The translations under genes were made by a program, and so were the position numbers. This document shows, piece after piece, positions 47,770-58,447 of a DNA stretch of 64,000 nucleotides. The notes under the pieces were generated by a model. The model saw only the letters and a list, made by a program, of their open reading frames with translations, had not been told where the DNA came from and ran no database searches. Position 1 is the first letter of the stretch. The number at the start of each line of letters is the position of its first letter. The DNA comes from Magnolia sinica (lineage: Eukaryota > Streptophyta > Magnoliopsida > Magnoliales > Magnoliaceae), in contig NC_080579.1 of assembly GCF_029962835.1 (NCBI RefSeq), positions 82,353,959 through 82,417,958 of the forward strand, in the 5' to 3' direction.

Positions 47770-47940
47770 TTCAAATCGACCGACTACTTCTTGAGTACTT
47801 CATGAAATTGAGTGAGTACTTCATAGAATTGATCGAGTGCTTCTTGAAATTGATCGAGTACCTTATCGAATTAATCAAATACTTCATCAAATTCATCAAA
47901 TATTTCTTAAAATTGACCAAGAAATTGACCTAGTACTCTC
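47770..47940 (-). repeat. short degenerate 21-bp array, minus orientation
   Basis: Units such as GAGTACTTCATGAAATTGAG and GATCGAGTGCTTCTTG follow the DUF1985 segment. Confidence 0.7.
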
Positions 47941-47949
47941 TGTTTTCAC

Positions 47950-48440
47950 CCCATTCGAACTCGGTATACTGCACATCAGAAGTCAGCATGTCCGCTGCGA
48001 TGAAGTTGGCTAAAATGCCAAACCCATAGGATTCAAAGCCGATGATCCTGAACATGTGCGAATTTTGTCTGGCATGTCGATACAAGTGTAGGGAGGCTCC
48101 ACGTACGTTTCAAGCCCATTTGGACTCAGTATACCATGCATCAGAAACTTAGAAGTTGTCATGTCTCCTATGACACAGTTAGCCGAAACGCCGAAACCAA
48201 CAAAATTTCAAGCAAACAATCTCCAACGTGTGCGAATTTAGGACATGTTCAGGTAGGCTCTACGTCTGTTTCTAGCTCATTCAGACGTGGTATCTCGGCC
48301 GCCATGCAAGTGGCCGAAATGTCGAAACCAACAAGATTTCAAGCAAACGACTCCGAATGTGTTCGAAATTTATTGGACATGTTCATTTCATTTCACGTAC
48401 ATTCGAACCTGTTATACCACGCATTAGAAGTCGACGGGTC
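47950..48440. repeat. degenerate tandem repeat of about 130-165 bp, three and a half units
   Basis: Starts at about 47950, 48116, 48271 and 48400 share CATTNGNACNNNGTATAC. They continue with CATCAGAAG, GCCGAAA-GCCGAAACC, AAGATTTCAAGCAAAC and TGTGCGAATTT. Confidence 0.75.
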
Positions 48441-48648
48441 ACCCCGTGATGCAATAACCGAGATCTTATCATGTGGTGTGGTCCACTTCTGCTTTGGACA
48501 TGCTTCTTTCTATAACTCAACACCTTAAATGAGTTGGAAAAATTGATGGACGGTGTGGATAAACCACATACATGAAATTTGGTCCTAGCTGTTGGGAGTG
48601 GAATCAATCTTATATATGTTATTTCTCTTCATCAAGGCTTATTTAACC

Positions 48649-48781
48649 TTTTTTTTTCCACAAGCACACACACCCCACATACTCACACCATAGTGGAATT
48701 TTGACCACCTATGGGTACTCGAACCCTTGACCAGGTGTTGAAACTCATGAGAGTCTGCCACCGGAGCAACATTATCAATGG
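48649..48781 (-). mobile_element. tRNA-derived SINE, family 2
   Basis: Minus-strand A box region (TGGCAGACTCTCATG) and B box (GGTCAAGGGTTCGAGTACCC), a body with a CA/GT-rich stretch, and an A tail (T run at 48649-48657). Sister copy at 62755-62899. Confidence 0.65.
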
Positions 48782-48907
48782 ATTGGATGTTAAATAAAAA
48801 ATTAAAAAATATATATTAAAGTGTGTGCTGAGAATTTTTTAATGGTGGGAAGTTGAATCACTTGGTAAGGTCCACCTGATAACTGGATTTGCTTAACCTT
48901 TTGGATT

Positions 48908-48912
48908 GAAGC
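48908..48912. repeat. 5-bp target-site duplication GAAGC, left copy
   Basis: Matches 59270-59274 and brackets the Tat element. Confidence 0.9.
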
Positions 48913-49715
48913 TGTTGATACAAAAAAAAAAAAAAAACTGATTGCATCCTCCTCCGCCCTACCTCCTGCACAAGAAGGGAACAAAGGAGACCCTGGCTAG
49001 AGCCGGGGACCCTCCAATGCTTAAGTCAGTGATAGGGTCGTAGTAAGTGGTTTTTAGGAGAGTTTTCTGCGTACCTTTCACCTTGGAGGTCTCCTATATT
49101 TATAGGAATGGGAGGACCCTAATGTACAGGGATTCTTCTCCTGATTTCTAGGAGATTTGATTTTGATATATTTTTTGACTCCATCCGATCCCGAGATCTT
49201 CGGGATCGAAGATCCTTCTACTGAATTTTCGGGACAATATTTTCATTTACACCATCTTTTCCTTGCTTGGCTCGGCCCTAACCGACTCTGGTGATGAGTG
49301 GGCCTCGACTGGCTACAAGGATAAACTATTCTCCATTTGTCGAATGAAACGGAACAGACTCATAATCGATATCCTTTCTTAATCAGATAGCCGACTCTAT
49401 AACCGACCCAAACATGGGTCGGTTTTATAGTCGATCGGGTGGCTTCTAAGCTTTGGGCTTTTATCGGCCTCTTTAGATGTTGCTTCCTCGTTTGTCGAGT
49501 TAACTTTATGCATCTTATATACTTAGCCTTGTGGCTCATGACTTTGTAAGTTTCGCTTGGGATTTATTCCCCGGAACCCGAGCCAAGTCTCTCCTTTAGG
49601 CTTTTTGTTTACCTGCCTCGGTCGAGATTATTACCTTGGATCGCTGGGCAGTGTCAGTAGAGTTAGTCCATTCCATAACCGAGCCTTCAGACTTGTACTA
49701 TTTTTCCCCCAACAG
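48913..49715 (-). repeat. Tat element 3' LTR (803 bp)
   Basis: TGTTGATACAAAA at the left, CCCCCAACA at the right on the plus strand. A 16-A run near the left end differs from the other LTR. TATA-like TATAAATATAGG on the minus strand at about 49095. Confidence 0.9.
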
Positions 49716-49717
49716 TA

Positions 49718-49735
49718 AGCCCCCCTACTCCTTGC
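49718..49735 (-). other. polypurine tract
   Basis: The minus strand reads AAGGAGTAGGGGGGCTT immediately before the 3' LTR. Confidence 0.75.
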
Positions 49736-50030
49736 ATCAACGTCGTTGACGCTATGGAGTAAAGTAATTGTTGAATCGGCTTGCGCTGGGATTGACTTTA
49801 TGATGAACCATTTAATGCTCGCAGGAGTGTTATGTAGTCCAGAGTACACAACGGTTCGTCGATCGAGGTCGCACAAGCGGGTAGCTGTCGGAACGTTTCT
49901 TCTGGCTTATAGGCACTGGACACGTTGCGATGTCGGCTGTTGCGTCGTTCAGAATGTGCCACTTGTTGGATGGGGGAGTCAAAACGACCGCCGATTTGAC
50001 TCCTTAAATGCCCTAGCCACATGGAGCAGC

Positions 50031-50040
50031 TATATAAAGG
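50031..50040 (+). promoter_or_regulatory. TATA box of the antisense gene
   Basis: TATATAAAGG lies about 200 nt upstream of the first ATG (50238) of the plus-strand gene. A pyrimidine-rich leader (50060-50130) follows it. It is internal to the element and independent of the LTR promoter. Confidence 0.6.
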
Positions 50041-50237
50041 GGAGAGGGACGTGCATTTTCCATTTTCGTACGTCTTCCTTTCCCTCTAATTTCCACTGCT
50101 TTCCCATTTTTCACCATTTTTCACTATTTTTTCCCTTAGATTTTTGACTTTCGCTTCCACGTTCACATCCTTTTTAGCCCTCCTTGCTATCTCCAGTGAG
50201 TTTCGTACTCTCTTCCTCCCTTTTATTTTTAGTTTTG

Positions 50238-52493
50238 ATGGCAATGCACGGCTCCTCAAGCCCCCGGGAAGGAGTTTTCGGTGAAGAGGGTGAAGCAAGG
50301 CGTCTCTAGGATGTCTTGAAATCACCTTCATAGCTGGTGGAGATGGCCGTTGGTGCCAATGAGGCTTTCCAGCACTCTGAAAGGGTGGTTGGATCCTCAA
50401 CGGAGCGTCCTATTTCTGCGAGTTCCTCCCGTGGAAGGGCGTCTCTGGCCACTGCCCTAGGCCGACCCAATCCTCCTAAGGTGGAATTGGAAGAAGAGGA
50501 TGAGGAGACCAAAGGAGCCAGTGAGTTGGTCTCTACCCGGAGATCGGTGGCCGAGGGAGGGGAGGCTGGAGATGAGCAGAAGGGTCCGGTTCCCTCGATT
50601 TTAACTGAGGCAGATCTTGACAGAATTAGGGCCGGGTATCATGTCTCAAACTCGGATATTATCCGTCTCCCTCTGTCGAGTGAATTACTCGACCGTCCTC
50701 TTACTGGGATGGTTGCTATCTTCCAAGTCGCTTTGCAATGTAGCTTATGCCTGCCTCTCCAAGGAATAGCTCAGGATCTGCTTTCCCGACTTCAGATAAC
50801 ACCCGGGCAGATAGTCCCAAACGGGTGGAGAAACTTGTTCAGATGTTCAGTATTGTGGGCTGAGACAGAGCAACCCCCACTGACTATCAATGAGTTTCTC
50901 TATCTATTTCAAGTACGGCCGAATCCGCAACAGCCTGACTGGTACTTTTTGTGTGCTTGGCGGAACAAGGGCGGACCTTTGATAACCGACTCACCTACCT
51001 CCAACAAGCACTGGAGAGATAGATGGTTCTGGGCGTGTGGGCGCTGAGAGACTGCCGAGTCAGGACTTATAGAATCTCATGTTCCTCGGGCGTTCTCTCA
51101 AGTAAGTGACTTGACATACGCTTCTCGTCTATCTTCTCATACTAGTGTCTTTGAGTCTGATAGGATACGTTTTGCAGATATTCTTAAGCGAAGGCTGAAG
51201 CTTGGAGCAGGCGCTATAGGTCGGATCAAGGATCTAAAGGCGCTAAGTCCGGAGCAGCGGTCTTGGAAGAGACTTCTCTAGCTGGAGCATCTTTTTTACT
51301 TGGGTTTGGATTCGGCTGTGACAGGTACCTTTTGGTTTTCTTGCGTATTCCCTTTAAATTTTGTTTAACTCGTCTTGCTTTTGATGTAGAGATGGCTGAG
51401 GTAAGGCCCATTCTTCGTTCGGCTTCCAAAATGAAGGCCCCTCCAAGGTCAGGGCTCGGCCCCCACCTCCAAAGAAGCTGAAGACGATTTCGAAGGCTAA
51501 GGGGCAAACTGCCCCAGCCATCCCGACCGTGATAATCCATGACTCGGAGGGGGCGGAAGTAGTGGACGCGGTGACTTTCGAGGTTCAGGTAGCTCCTGAC
51601 CCTCAGGTGGCTCCTGAGTCAGGACCTGTCGCAGAGCAGGTTCCGGAGCAGACGAGGGAGGAGAGGAGAGGGGAGCCTTCAAGAGGGGAGATGACTCAAC
51701 AAGTGACGTCATTCTTCCAGCGGGCCGTGTCGGACATGGTCCCCTGGGCGATTTCACATGGGAGCGAGAAAGAGTTCGTTGTCCTCTTCGAAGCTCCCCA
51801 GAGGCGGACTCTCTCTCATGTGGCGAAGATTCTCCTCGAGGTAAGACTTGAACTTCTTCCTTATCTTGCCTAATTCCTTCGAGCTTAGTCTAACTTTGCA
51901 TTTTTCTTTTACATTTCGCTTCTTATTTGCTCAGGGCTAGCGTGGATCTGGCTAAAGCTTAGAGTCGGGCAGTGGAGGCTGAAGCAGCTCGGAAACGGGC
52001 AGCGGAGGCGAAAGCACAACTCGAACCTGTCATGACTTGGCTCAACATAATAGTCGGTGACTTAGGGCTTGCCAGGAAGGCCGTTAACGTCTCCAGAGCC
52101 AAGGGTGTTCGTTTGGCCTCGCAATTGTAAGAGGCCTGGAAGGAGAGTCGGCTGAGTCGCCAGGCTTTAAATGTTTCCGAGGAGAAGTTGTCTTGGCTCA
52201 GGACCGAGACTAAGACTTCCATTGAGCAGGCCAAGGCCCAAGCCTTAAAAGACTTTCTTGAGTCCCGAGAGTATCTAGAGGAGCAGGATCGCTTGTATCA
52301 GGATGGTTACACCAAGTATGTCGAACTGATGAAGGAATCCTTCCCCAATCTTAATCTGTCAGGATTTGATGAAAGTGCCTCTGGGTCTGAAGGTCCGGAG
52401 GCTGGGGCAGCTGGGTCTGCTGATGCTGCGGCTAATATCGAGGTCGCTTCTGAGGAGGCGCTAGAAGTTGCTCTGAGTGGTGGCAGCAGCTGA
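50238..52493 (+). pseudogene. antisense extra ORF (aORF) of the Tat element, three exons
   Basis: Exons: 50238-51324, 51390-51840 and about 51935-52493, with GT-AG introns of 65 and 94 bp. Exon 1 encodes an acidic N terminus, then IRAGYHVSNSDIIRLPL, FQVALQCSLCLPLQGIAQDLL, ITPGQIVPNGWRNLF, YFLCAWRNKGGPLI and DRIRFADILKRRLKLG. Exon 2 is proline-rich with one frameshift near 51447. Exon 3 is a long coiled coil ending DGYTKYVELMKESFPNLNL. Two TAG codons precede the ATG at 50343 and a TGA lies at 51045; others lie in exon 3. The protein type is found in antisense ORFs of Tat elements and in free plant copies; its role is unknown. It converges on pol, whose end is about 340 bp away. Confidence 0.8.
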
Positions 52494-52828
52494 GTCCAAG
52501 CCACCTCCTGTGCTAGCTCCTGATGAACCTTGGAGCTGGTTTGAAAGATGTCAAGCACTTTAAGCACACCAAGCTTCAAGCACTTCAAGCACACCAGGCG
52601 GGCTCGAGAGCATCTGCAATTGAGAGGGGATATAGCGTATCGCGACTGACTCGTTATGCCTTTATCTTTGTTATTCCATCAATGTAATTCCCAAGTAGAA
52701 ACTAATGTAATATAATGTAAAACTTATACTGATGAATGAATATACTCGATTTTCTTATTCATTTAACTCTGTTTACATGTTTTTCAGTCTTTGCTTGAAC
52801 AAATCTTTTCAATTACTCAATGGCCAAC

Positions 52829-54060
52829 CTAGGGATAATAGATTTTTAGATGCTCGGCATTCTAAGGATGGGGGAAGTAATTCCCGGTTAGATCTTCCGA
52901 CCAATACGTTCCGGGTCGGATGGTGCTCGATACTATATAGGGTCCTTTCCAGTTGGGTCCCAGTATGCCTACACCATCTTCCTTAGTTTTCGGAAACATT
53001 TTTCGGAGGATCATTTTTCCTACTCGGAAGCGTCTAACCTTGACTCGGGCATTGTAGAATCGAGCTACTTGTCGTTGCCGAGCCATTATATGTAATCGAG
53101 CTCTTTCCCTTTGTTCTTCAAAAAGGTCGAGTCTGAGGGACAATAGTTCGTCGTTGTCTCGCTCATTGAACAAACTGACCCGAGCTGAAGGCAGTCCGAT
53201 CTCGACTGGAGTAACGGCTTCCGATCCATATGGAAGGGAGAAGGGAGTTTCTCCCGTGGTGGTGCGAGTGGTGGTTCGGTATGCCCATAGTATTTTAGGA
53301 AGTTCTTCTGCCCATGCTCCTTTAGCTCGGTCGAATTTAGTTCGAAGATGTTGTTTAATGATCTTGTTGACTGCCTCGACCTGTCTGTTTGTCTAAGAAT
53401 GATGGGAAGACGAGTAGACATTTTTGATCCCGAGATTATCGCACATCTCCCGATACCACTTGTTGTCGAACTACTTCCTGTTATCGGTAACTATGGTCCA
53501 AGGTATCCCGAATCGGAAGACGATGTTTTTCCAAAAAAAATCTGTGATCTTTTGCTCGGTTATCCTAGCAAGTGGCTCTGCTTCGACCCACTTTGTGAAG
53601 TAGTCTACTGTAATAACAGCGAACTTGGTCTGTCCCTTCCCTAAAGGGAGTGGTTCGATAATGTCGATTCCCCATTGTGCGAAGGGCAAAGGGCCGATCA
53701 TAGGGATTAGTTCCTCGGGTGGCTGTTTCGGGATAGTTATAAATTGTTGGCATTTGTCGCAACTTTGGACGAGATTGCTAGCATCATGTTGAATGGTTGG
53801 CCAGTAATACCCTTGTCGTAAAACCTTATGTGCGAATGATCGTCCTCCTGAGTGATTCCTGTAAATCCCTTTGTGGATCTCCTGCAATACATAATCGGCT
53901 TCATAATGATTCGGGTAACATAGCAGAGGAGTGAAAAATCCTTTCTTATACAATATTCCGTTAATAATGGTGTAACGGGAGGCTCGGACCTTCAACCGTC
54001 GGGCCTCAGCACGATCCTTGGGCAACTTTCCACTGTCGAGATATTGGACGATAGAGTCGA
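52829..54060 (-). pseudogene. pol (IN): Tat pol: integrase
   Basis: The HHCC zinc-binding part (EIHKGIYRNHSGGR...CDKCQQF) starts the domain. The core follows: AQWGIDIIEPLPLGKGQTKF with the first Asp, FAVITVDYFTKWVEAEP, RFGIPWTIVTDN with the second Asp, and QVEAVNKIIKQHL with the Glu. The C-terminal part has RRFRVGKMILRKM and GPNWKGPYIV. Stops occur after TDNRK and in SHHS-stop-TNRQ. A TGG-to-TAG change at about 52862 cuts off the normal end, which can be read on to 52829. In an intact element it inserts cDNA with a 5-bp stagger, matching the observed TSD. Confidence 0.85.
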
Positions 54061-54755
54061 GTCAAGCAGGTTCCGAGTTGATTGGATGTATAGTCGGGCT
54101 AAGCGGGTCGTCGATACTTGGCTTAGCAACATACTCGATCGGAACAGACCTGAGTATATCGTCTTAATCGGCAAATGCAAGTTTTGCCAATAGGTCGACC
54201 TTAACATTTTCTGTTCGAGGGATCCGAGTGACAATACATAGTTTAAAACCATCTATCATTTCTTTGACTTTCTTCATGTATGCTTTCAGTTGCTCTTTTC
54301 ATGTTTGATACACATTGGTGACCTAGTTGACGACCAACTGCGAGTCACTGAATACGTTGAGATGAGTAACACTCAGACTGGCTACTAGTCGGAGGCCGAG
54401 CAACAAGGCTTCGTATTTTGCTGTATTGTTTGAGGCTTGAAATCCTAGTCTTAAGGCATATTGTATATAGGTTTGGTCGGGAGTTTCCAATACGACTCCT
54501 GCCTCGCTTGCCTTAGAGTTGGATGAGTCATCGACATAAAGTTCCAGGGGGTTGGGTCGGGCGATGACTCGGGAGAAGCAGTCAGCTGTTCAGTTGGCTC
54601 ATCTTTAAGCTCAGTTACAGAGTCGGCTTGCAATGTAACTTCGGTATGAAGTCGGCCACAGCTTGTCCATTAATCGATACCCTCGGCTTTTATTGAATAT
54701 CGAATTCACTGAACTCTATCACCCACTTCATCAGTCGGCCAGAAGCTTCTGGTTT
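54061..54755 (-). pseudogene. pol (aRNH): Tat pol: connection and archaeal-type second RNase H
   Basis: Minus-strand words KPEASGRLMKWVIEFSEFDIQ and GQAVADFI are followed, in another frame, by QYALRLGFQASNNTAKYEALLLGLRL, LNVFSDSQLVVN and IPRTENVKVDLLAKLA. This second RNase H just before integrase distinguishes Tat-lineage elements. There are several stops and a frameshift near 54.6 kb. Confidence 0.75.
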
Positions 54756-56423
54756 CTAAAGAATTTGATGCAGTGGAAGGTCAGTCATGACGATGATAGT
54801 GTGAGCTTGAAAGTATGGCCGAAGTCGTCGTGAGGAGACAACTAGAACTAGGGCTACTTTCTCTAGAGGCGGATATCTTGTTTCTGTTGGTAATAATGCT
54901 TTACTGACATAATAAACATGCAATTGTTTTCCTTCATGTTCATGTATCAAAGCCGAGCTTACGGCTGCATCGAAAATCGCCAGGTACAACAGCAAAGCTT
55001 CCTCAGGCTCGGGTTTCGATAAAATGGGTGGAGATCCGAGGTATGACTTCAACTGCTGGAACGCTGCTTCACACTCTTCCGTCCATTCTACCATTTGCCG
55101 ACCCTTGAGTTGTTTGAAGAATGGGAGACACTTATCGGTAGCTCAGGAGAGGAAGCGGTTGAGTGCGACTACCCGTCCAGTCAGTTTTTGTATATCCTTG
55201 ATCATTTTTGGGGATTTCATGTCGAGAAATGCTTTGATTGTTTTCGAATTTTCTTCAATCCTTACTTTGATTTTTTTTGAATTTGCTTCAATCCCCCACT
55301 GACTGACTAGAAAGCTAAGAAATTTACCCGAGCTTACCCCAAAGGCACACTTGCTCGGGTTCAACTTTATCTGGTATTTTCGAAGGATGAGAAACATCTC
55401 CTCTAGGTCGATAATATGATCGGTTGCGTGTATACTTTTGACAAGCATGTCGTCAATGTATACTTCCATGATTCGGCCGATCTGCCGAACGAACATTTTG
55501 TTTGCCAATCGTTGGTAGGCTGCTCCTGCATTCTTTAGATCAAATGGCATCACACGGTAACAATAAAGTCCTTTGTCGGTGACAAATGTAGTTTTAAATT
55601 TATCTGATTGATGCATTATAATTTGATTGTATTCAGAATAAGCATCCATAAAACTAAGAAAATCTTGTCCTGCCATGCTATCTACCAGCTGATCGATCCT
55701 TGGAAAAGGGAAGCTATCCTTTGGGCAGGTTTTGTTTAAGTCGGTATAGTCAATACAGACTCGCCACTTCTCATTGGCTTTCTTAATGAGTATGACATTA
55801 GCTACCCATTTCAGATAGTATATCTCCTTGATGAATTTAGCCTTGAGGAGCTTGCTGACCTCTTCTTCAATGATGGCGTACCTTTCGGGGCCGAGCGGTC
55901 GTCACTTCTGTCAGATCGGTCAGTAGGTCATATCACCGAGGCGATGAATCATCACCGAGGGATCGATACTAGGCATATCTTCATGGCTCCATGCAAATAC
56001 ATCAGCGTATCGCCGGAGTAGAGATATCAATTTGTCTCTCAAGGCCAACTGTAGAGACGAGCCAATTCGAACTGTCTTAGACTCGTCTGTATTGACCAGA
56101 GGTACCGAGATAAGGTCTTCTACTAGTTACCCTCGCTCGTGAGTTCCGGCCCGAGGGTCCAATGATTCAATCATGGTTACCTTGCTTGGAGCCTTTACGG
56201 CTGTCGCATAGCAGCGCCCTGAGTCTTGTTGGTCACCTTTGACGACTCCTACTCCCGACTCAGTCGAAAATTTCATAGAGAGATGGTACGTCGATACCAC
56301 AGCTTGGAGAAGGTATAGAGAGGGTCGGCCGAGTATAGCGTTGTAGACTGATGGTTGGTCGACTATCAGGAAGTCGACCATTACTGTCGCCTGGTGCGGA
56401 CACTTAACAGCAGTAAGTGGCAA
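54756..56423 (-). pseudogene. pol (RT-RH): Tat pol: protease C-terminus, reverse transcriptase, RNase H
   Basis: One frame, with several stops between 56110 and 55900. From 56423: CPHQATVMVDFLIVDQPSVYNAILGRP (end of PR region). RT: RRYADVFAWSHEDMP, KWRVCIDYTDLNKTCPKDSFPFPRID, SFMDAYSEYNQI (the first catalytic Asp kept; the usual Gly before YNQI is Glu), VMPFDLKNAGAAYQR, and YIDDMLVKS with the catalytic pair at about 55450. RNase H: FDAAVSSALIHEHEGKQLHVYYVSKAL, TRYPPLEKVALVLV. Makes cDNA in intact relatives. Confidence 0.9.
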
Positions 56424-58372
56424 TGAGATGACTCATTCGGGGAGTTTCGTCCACCAGAGAATCCGATTAATGGGGTGTGAACCGGCCGCAACGCTAATCG
56501 TTCAACTCCCATTTTGTCGAACGCTTGAGTGAACAGTACGTCTGCGGATGACCCTATCTCAATGAGAATGCAGAATACCCTGCAGTTCACGATCATGAGG
56601 GTGACGACTAGTGTGTCATCATGCAGATGATGGATGCCTCGAGCGTCTTCATCAGTGAACGAAATGCAGTATTTCTCCCTTTTCTTTTCTTTCGAAGGAC
56701 GAGTTAGTATCAGGATTTCGGACTCGGGTCGACTGATGCTCTTGGCATGATTTTTTCGAGCATTATTTGAGTCGCCTCCGCCTCGGGGACCACCGACGAT
56801 GGTTCGGATTTCCTCCGTGGGTCGGTTTTCACCCAAACATTCTTCCATTGTCCCGGTTCTTTTGACGTGCTCTCTAAGACGGCCTTCTCGAATGAGTCGC
56901 TCGATTTCTTCTTTCAAGTGGTAGCAGTGACTCGTATTATGCCCATGATCGCGATGGTAATAGCAGTACTTATTTTTGCTCCGTTGGTTTGGGTTGCTTT
57001 GGAGCCAATCTGGCCAGTTGACGAATCCTTCGCCCTTAATTTCCATCAAAACTTGTTCTTGCGGCTTATTGAGCGGGGTATACGTTGAAAACTTGCGGTC
57101 TAGCCGTTTATTCGACTTATGCTCATCACGTGTCTGATTATCTTTATGATTCTTTCCACTGACTGAGTCAACTTCTTTCTTTACTGACTCTTTGGCCGGG
57201 ACTTTTGCGTTTTGGGCGACTTCGCGCATTATCCGGATTTCTTCGACATCCGCGTATTTATCCGATTGAGCCATGAACTTCGCCAAAGTAGTCGTTGCGT
57301 TTTTGTCCAGAGATGTCAGGAACGGTTTATCTCTGATGCCTCGCATGATCGAGTTGGGTGTTGTTTCGTCTGGATATTTCCGGACTTGGAGCGACTCGAA
57401 GTTGAAGCGTTTGATATAATCTTTTAGCAGCTCTCCCTCTTTTTGAACTATGTTGTTCAAGTGTGTAAATGGCTTCAAATTTTTCTTCCCACCAATGAAA
57501 TTGGTGAGGAAGGCATTGCTGAGCTTTGCGAATGAGCTAATGGACTTTGGTTTCAACTGTTTGAACCAAAGTCGAGGTATGTTGGCTAAAGTGAGGGAGA
57601 AAGCTAAGCACGTTACAACATCCAAGGCATCGTGCAGCTCCATATATGTCCGAAAGGATTCGATGTGCTCGGTAGGATCGGTCTTGCCGGTGAAGGGCCT
57701 AATCTGCGGAAGACGGAATCGTTCTGGTAGCCGAGCTTGCATTATCTCTTCTATGAATGGAGATGCTTTTGCCTAAGGTCTTATTTGGTGTATATCACGG
57801 CCTTATTTCATGTCAGCGATCTCTTCCCACACTTCCCTCCTGAAGTCCTGGAGGTCGGCTTTTCAGGGTTCATCACTATCGGCAATACCCTCAACCGGAG
57901 GCCTGCTGTGCTTCCTCCGATCTATTTCGTATCATAGATTGGAGGCTGGCAGCGGGGCGGTCATGGAATGAGCGGGCGTAGGCTCAGCCGAACCTTGGTG
58001 CTGACTTGGCTGAGGGACAGATCGCGGAGCGGCAGGCTGAGGGTCAGTGAATTGTTGCTGAACATTTGCCCGGCCACTATTATATTGAGGCGGAACTTGT
58101 TGGCAATGGATCTACTCCAGCATCTGCTTCATATAGTTCAAATCGGTCCTGAGTTCTTGGACTTCCTTATCTAACCGACTGTTTCCTCGGTTCCGTTGAT
58201 TGTACTTGGTCGAAACGGAGGTTGCTGGACAGGCGGCAGAACCTTGTCGGTTATCGGGTTGGTTCTGGGCCCCTTGGGCTCCGTTCGTACCCGGCGGACC
58301 TTCAAGTGCCGGTGGTCTAGTAACAACGACCTTAGTGGGCTCGTTTTGAGCATTTCTTCTGGTTTTCGCCAT
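56381..58372 (-). pseudogene. gag: Tat gag and N-terminal part of protease
   Basis: The start is MAKTRRNAQNEP at 58372. The frame continues through five in-frame stops (58110-57770) into the capsid-like region: IRPFTGKTDPTEHIESFRTYM, LKDYIKRFNFESLQV. The nucleocapsid knuckle is CYYHRDHGHNTSHCYHLKEEI at about 56965-56905 (20-residue core). The aspartic protease site reads LIEIGSSADVL at about 56555-56525; the family has DTGSSAD, so the catalytic Asp-Thr is Glu-Ile. Past 56423 homology moves to another frame. Confidence 0.9.
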
Positions 58373-58426
58373 TGAAACTTGTTTAAAGCTTTTCGACAGA
58401 GCCTGGAAAATGACTTTTCGTATCGC

Positions 58427-58444
58427 TTCCCACAGACGGCGCCA
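58427..58444 (-). other. primer-binding site
   Basis: The minus strand reads TGGCGCCGTCTGTGGGAA three bases inside the 5' LTR. The first nine bases fit a tRNA-Asp-type 3' end; TGGCGCCGT-start sites are common in Tat/Athila elements. Confidence 0.75.
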
Positions 58445-58447
58445 ATC

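Noticed and set aside
51226-51757. Minus-strand ORFs within the antisense gene as extra pol domains
   Set aside because: Pro/Ser-rich shadows of the plus-strand exons; pol ends at about 52829.
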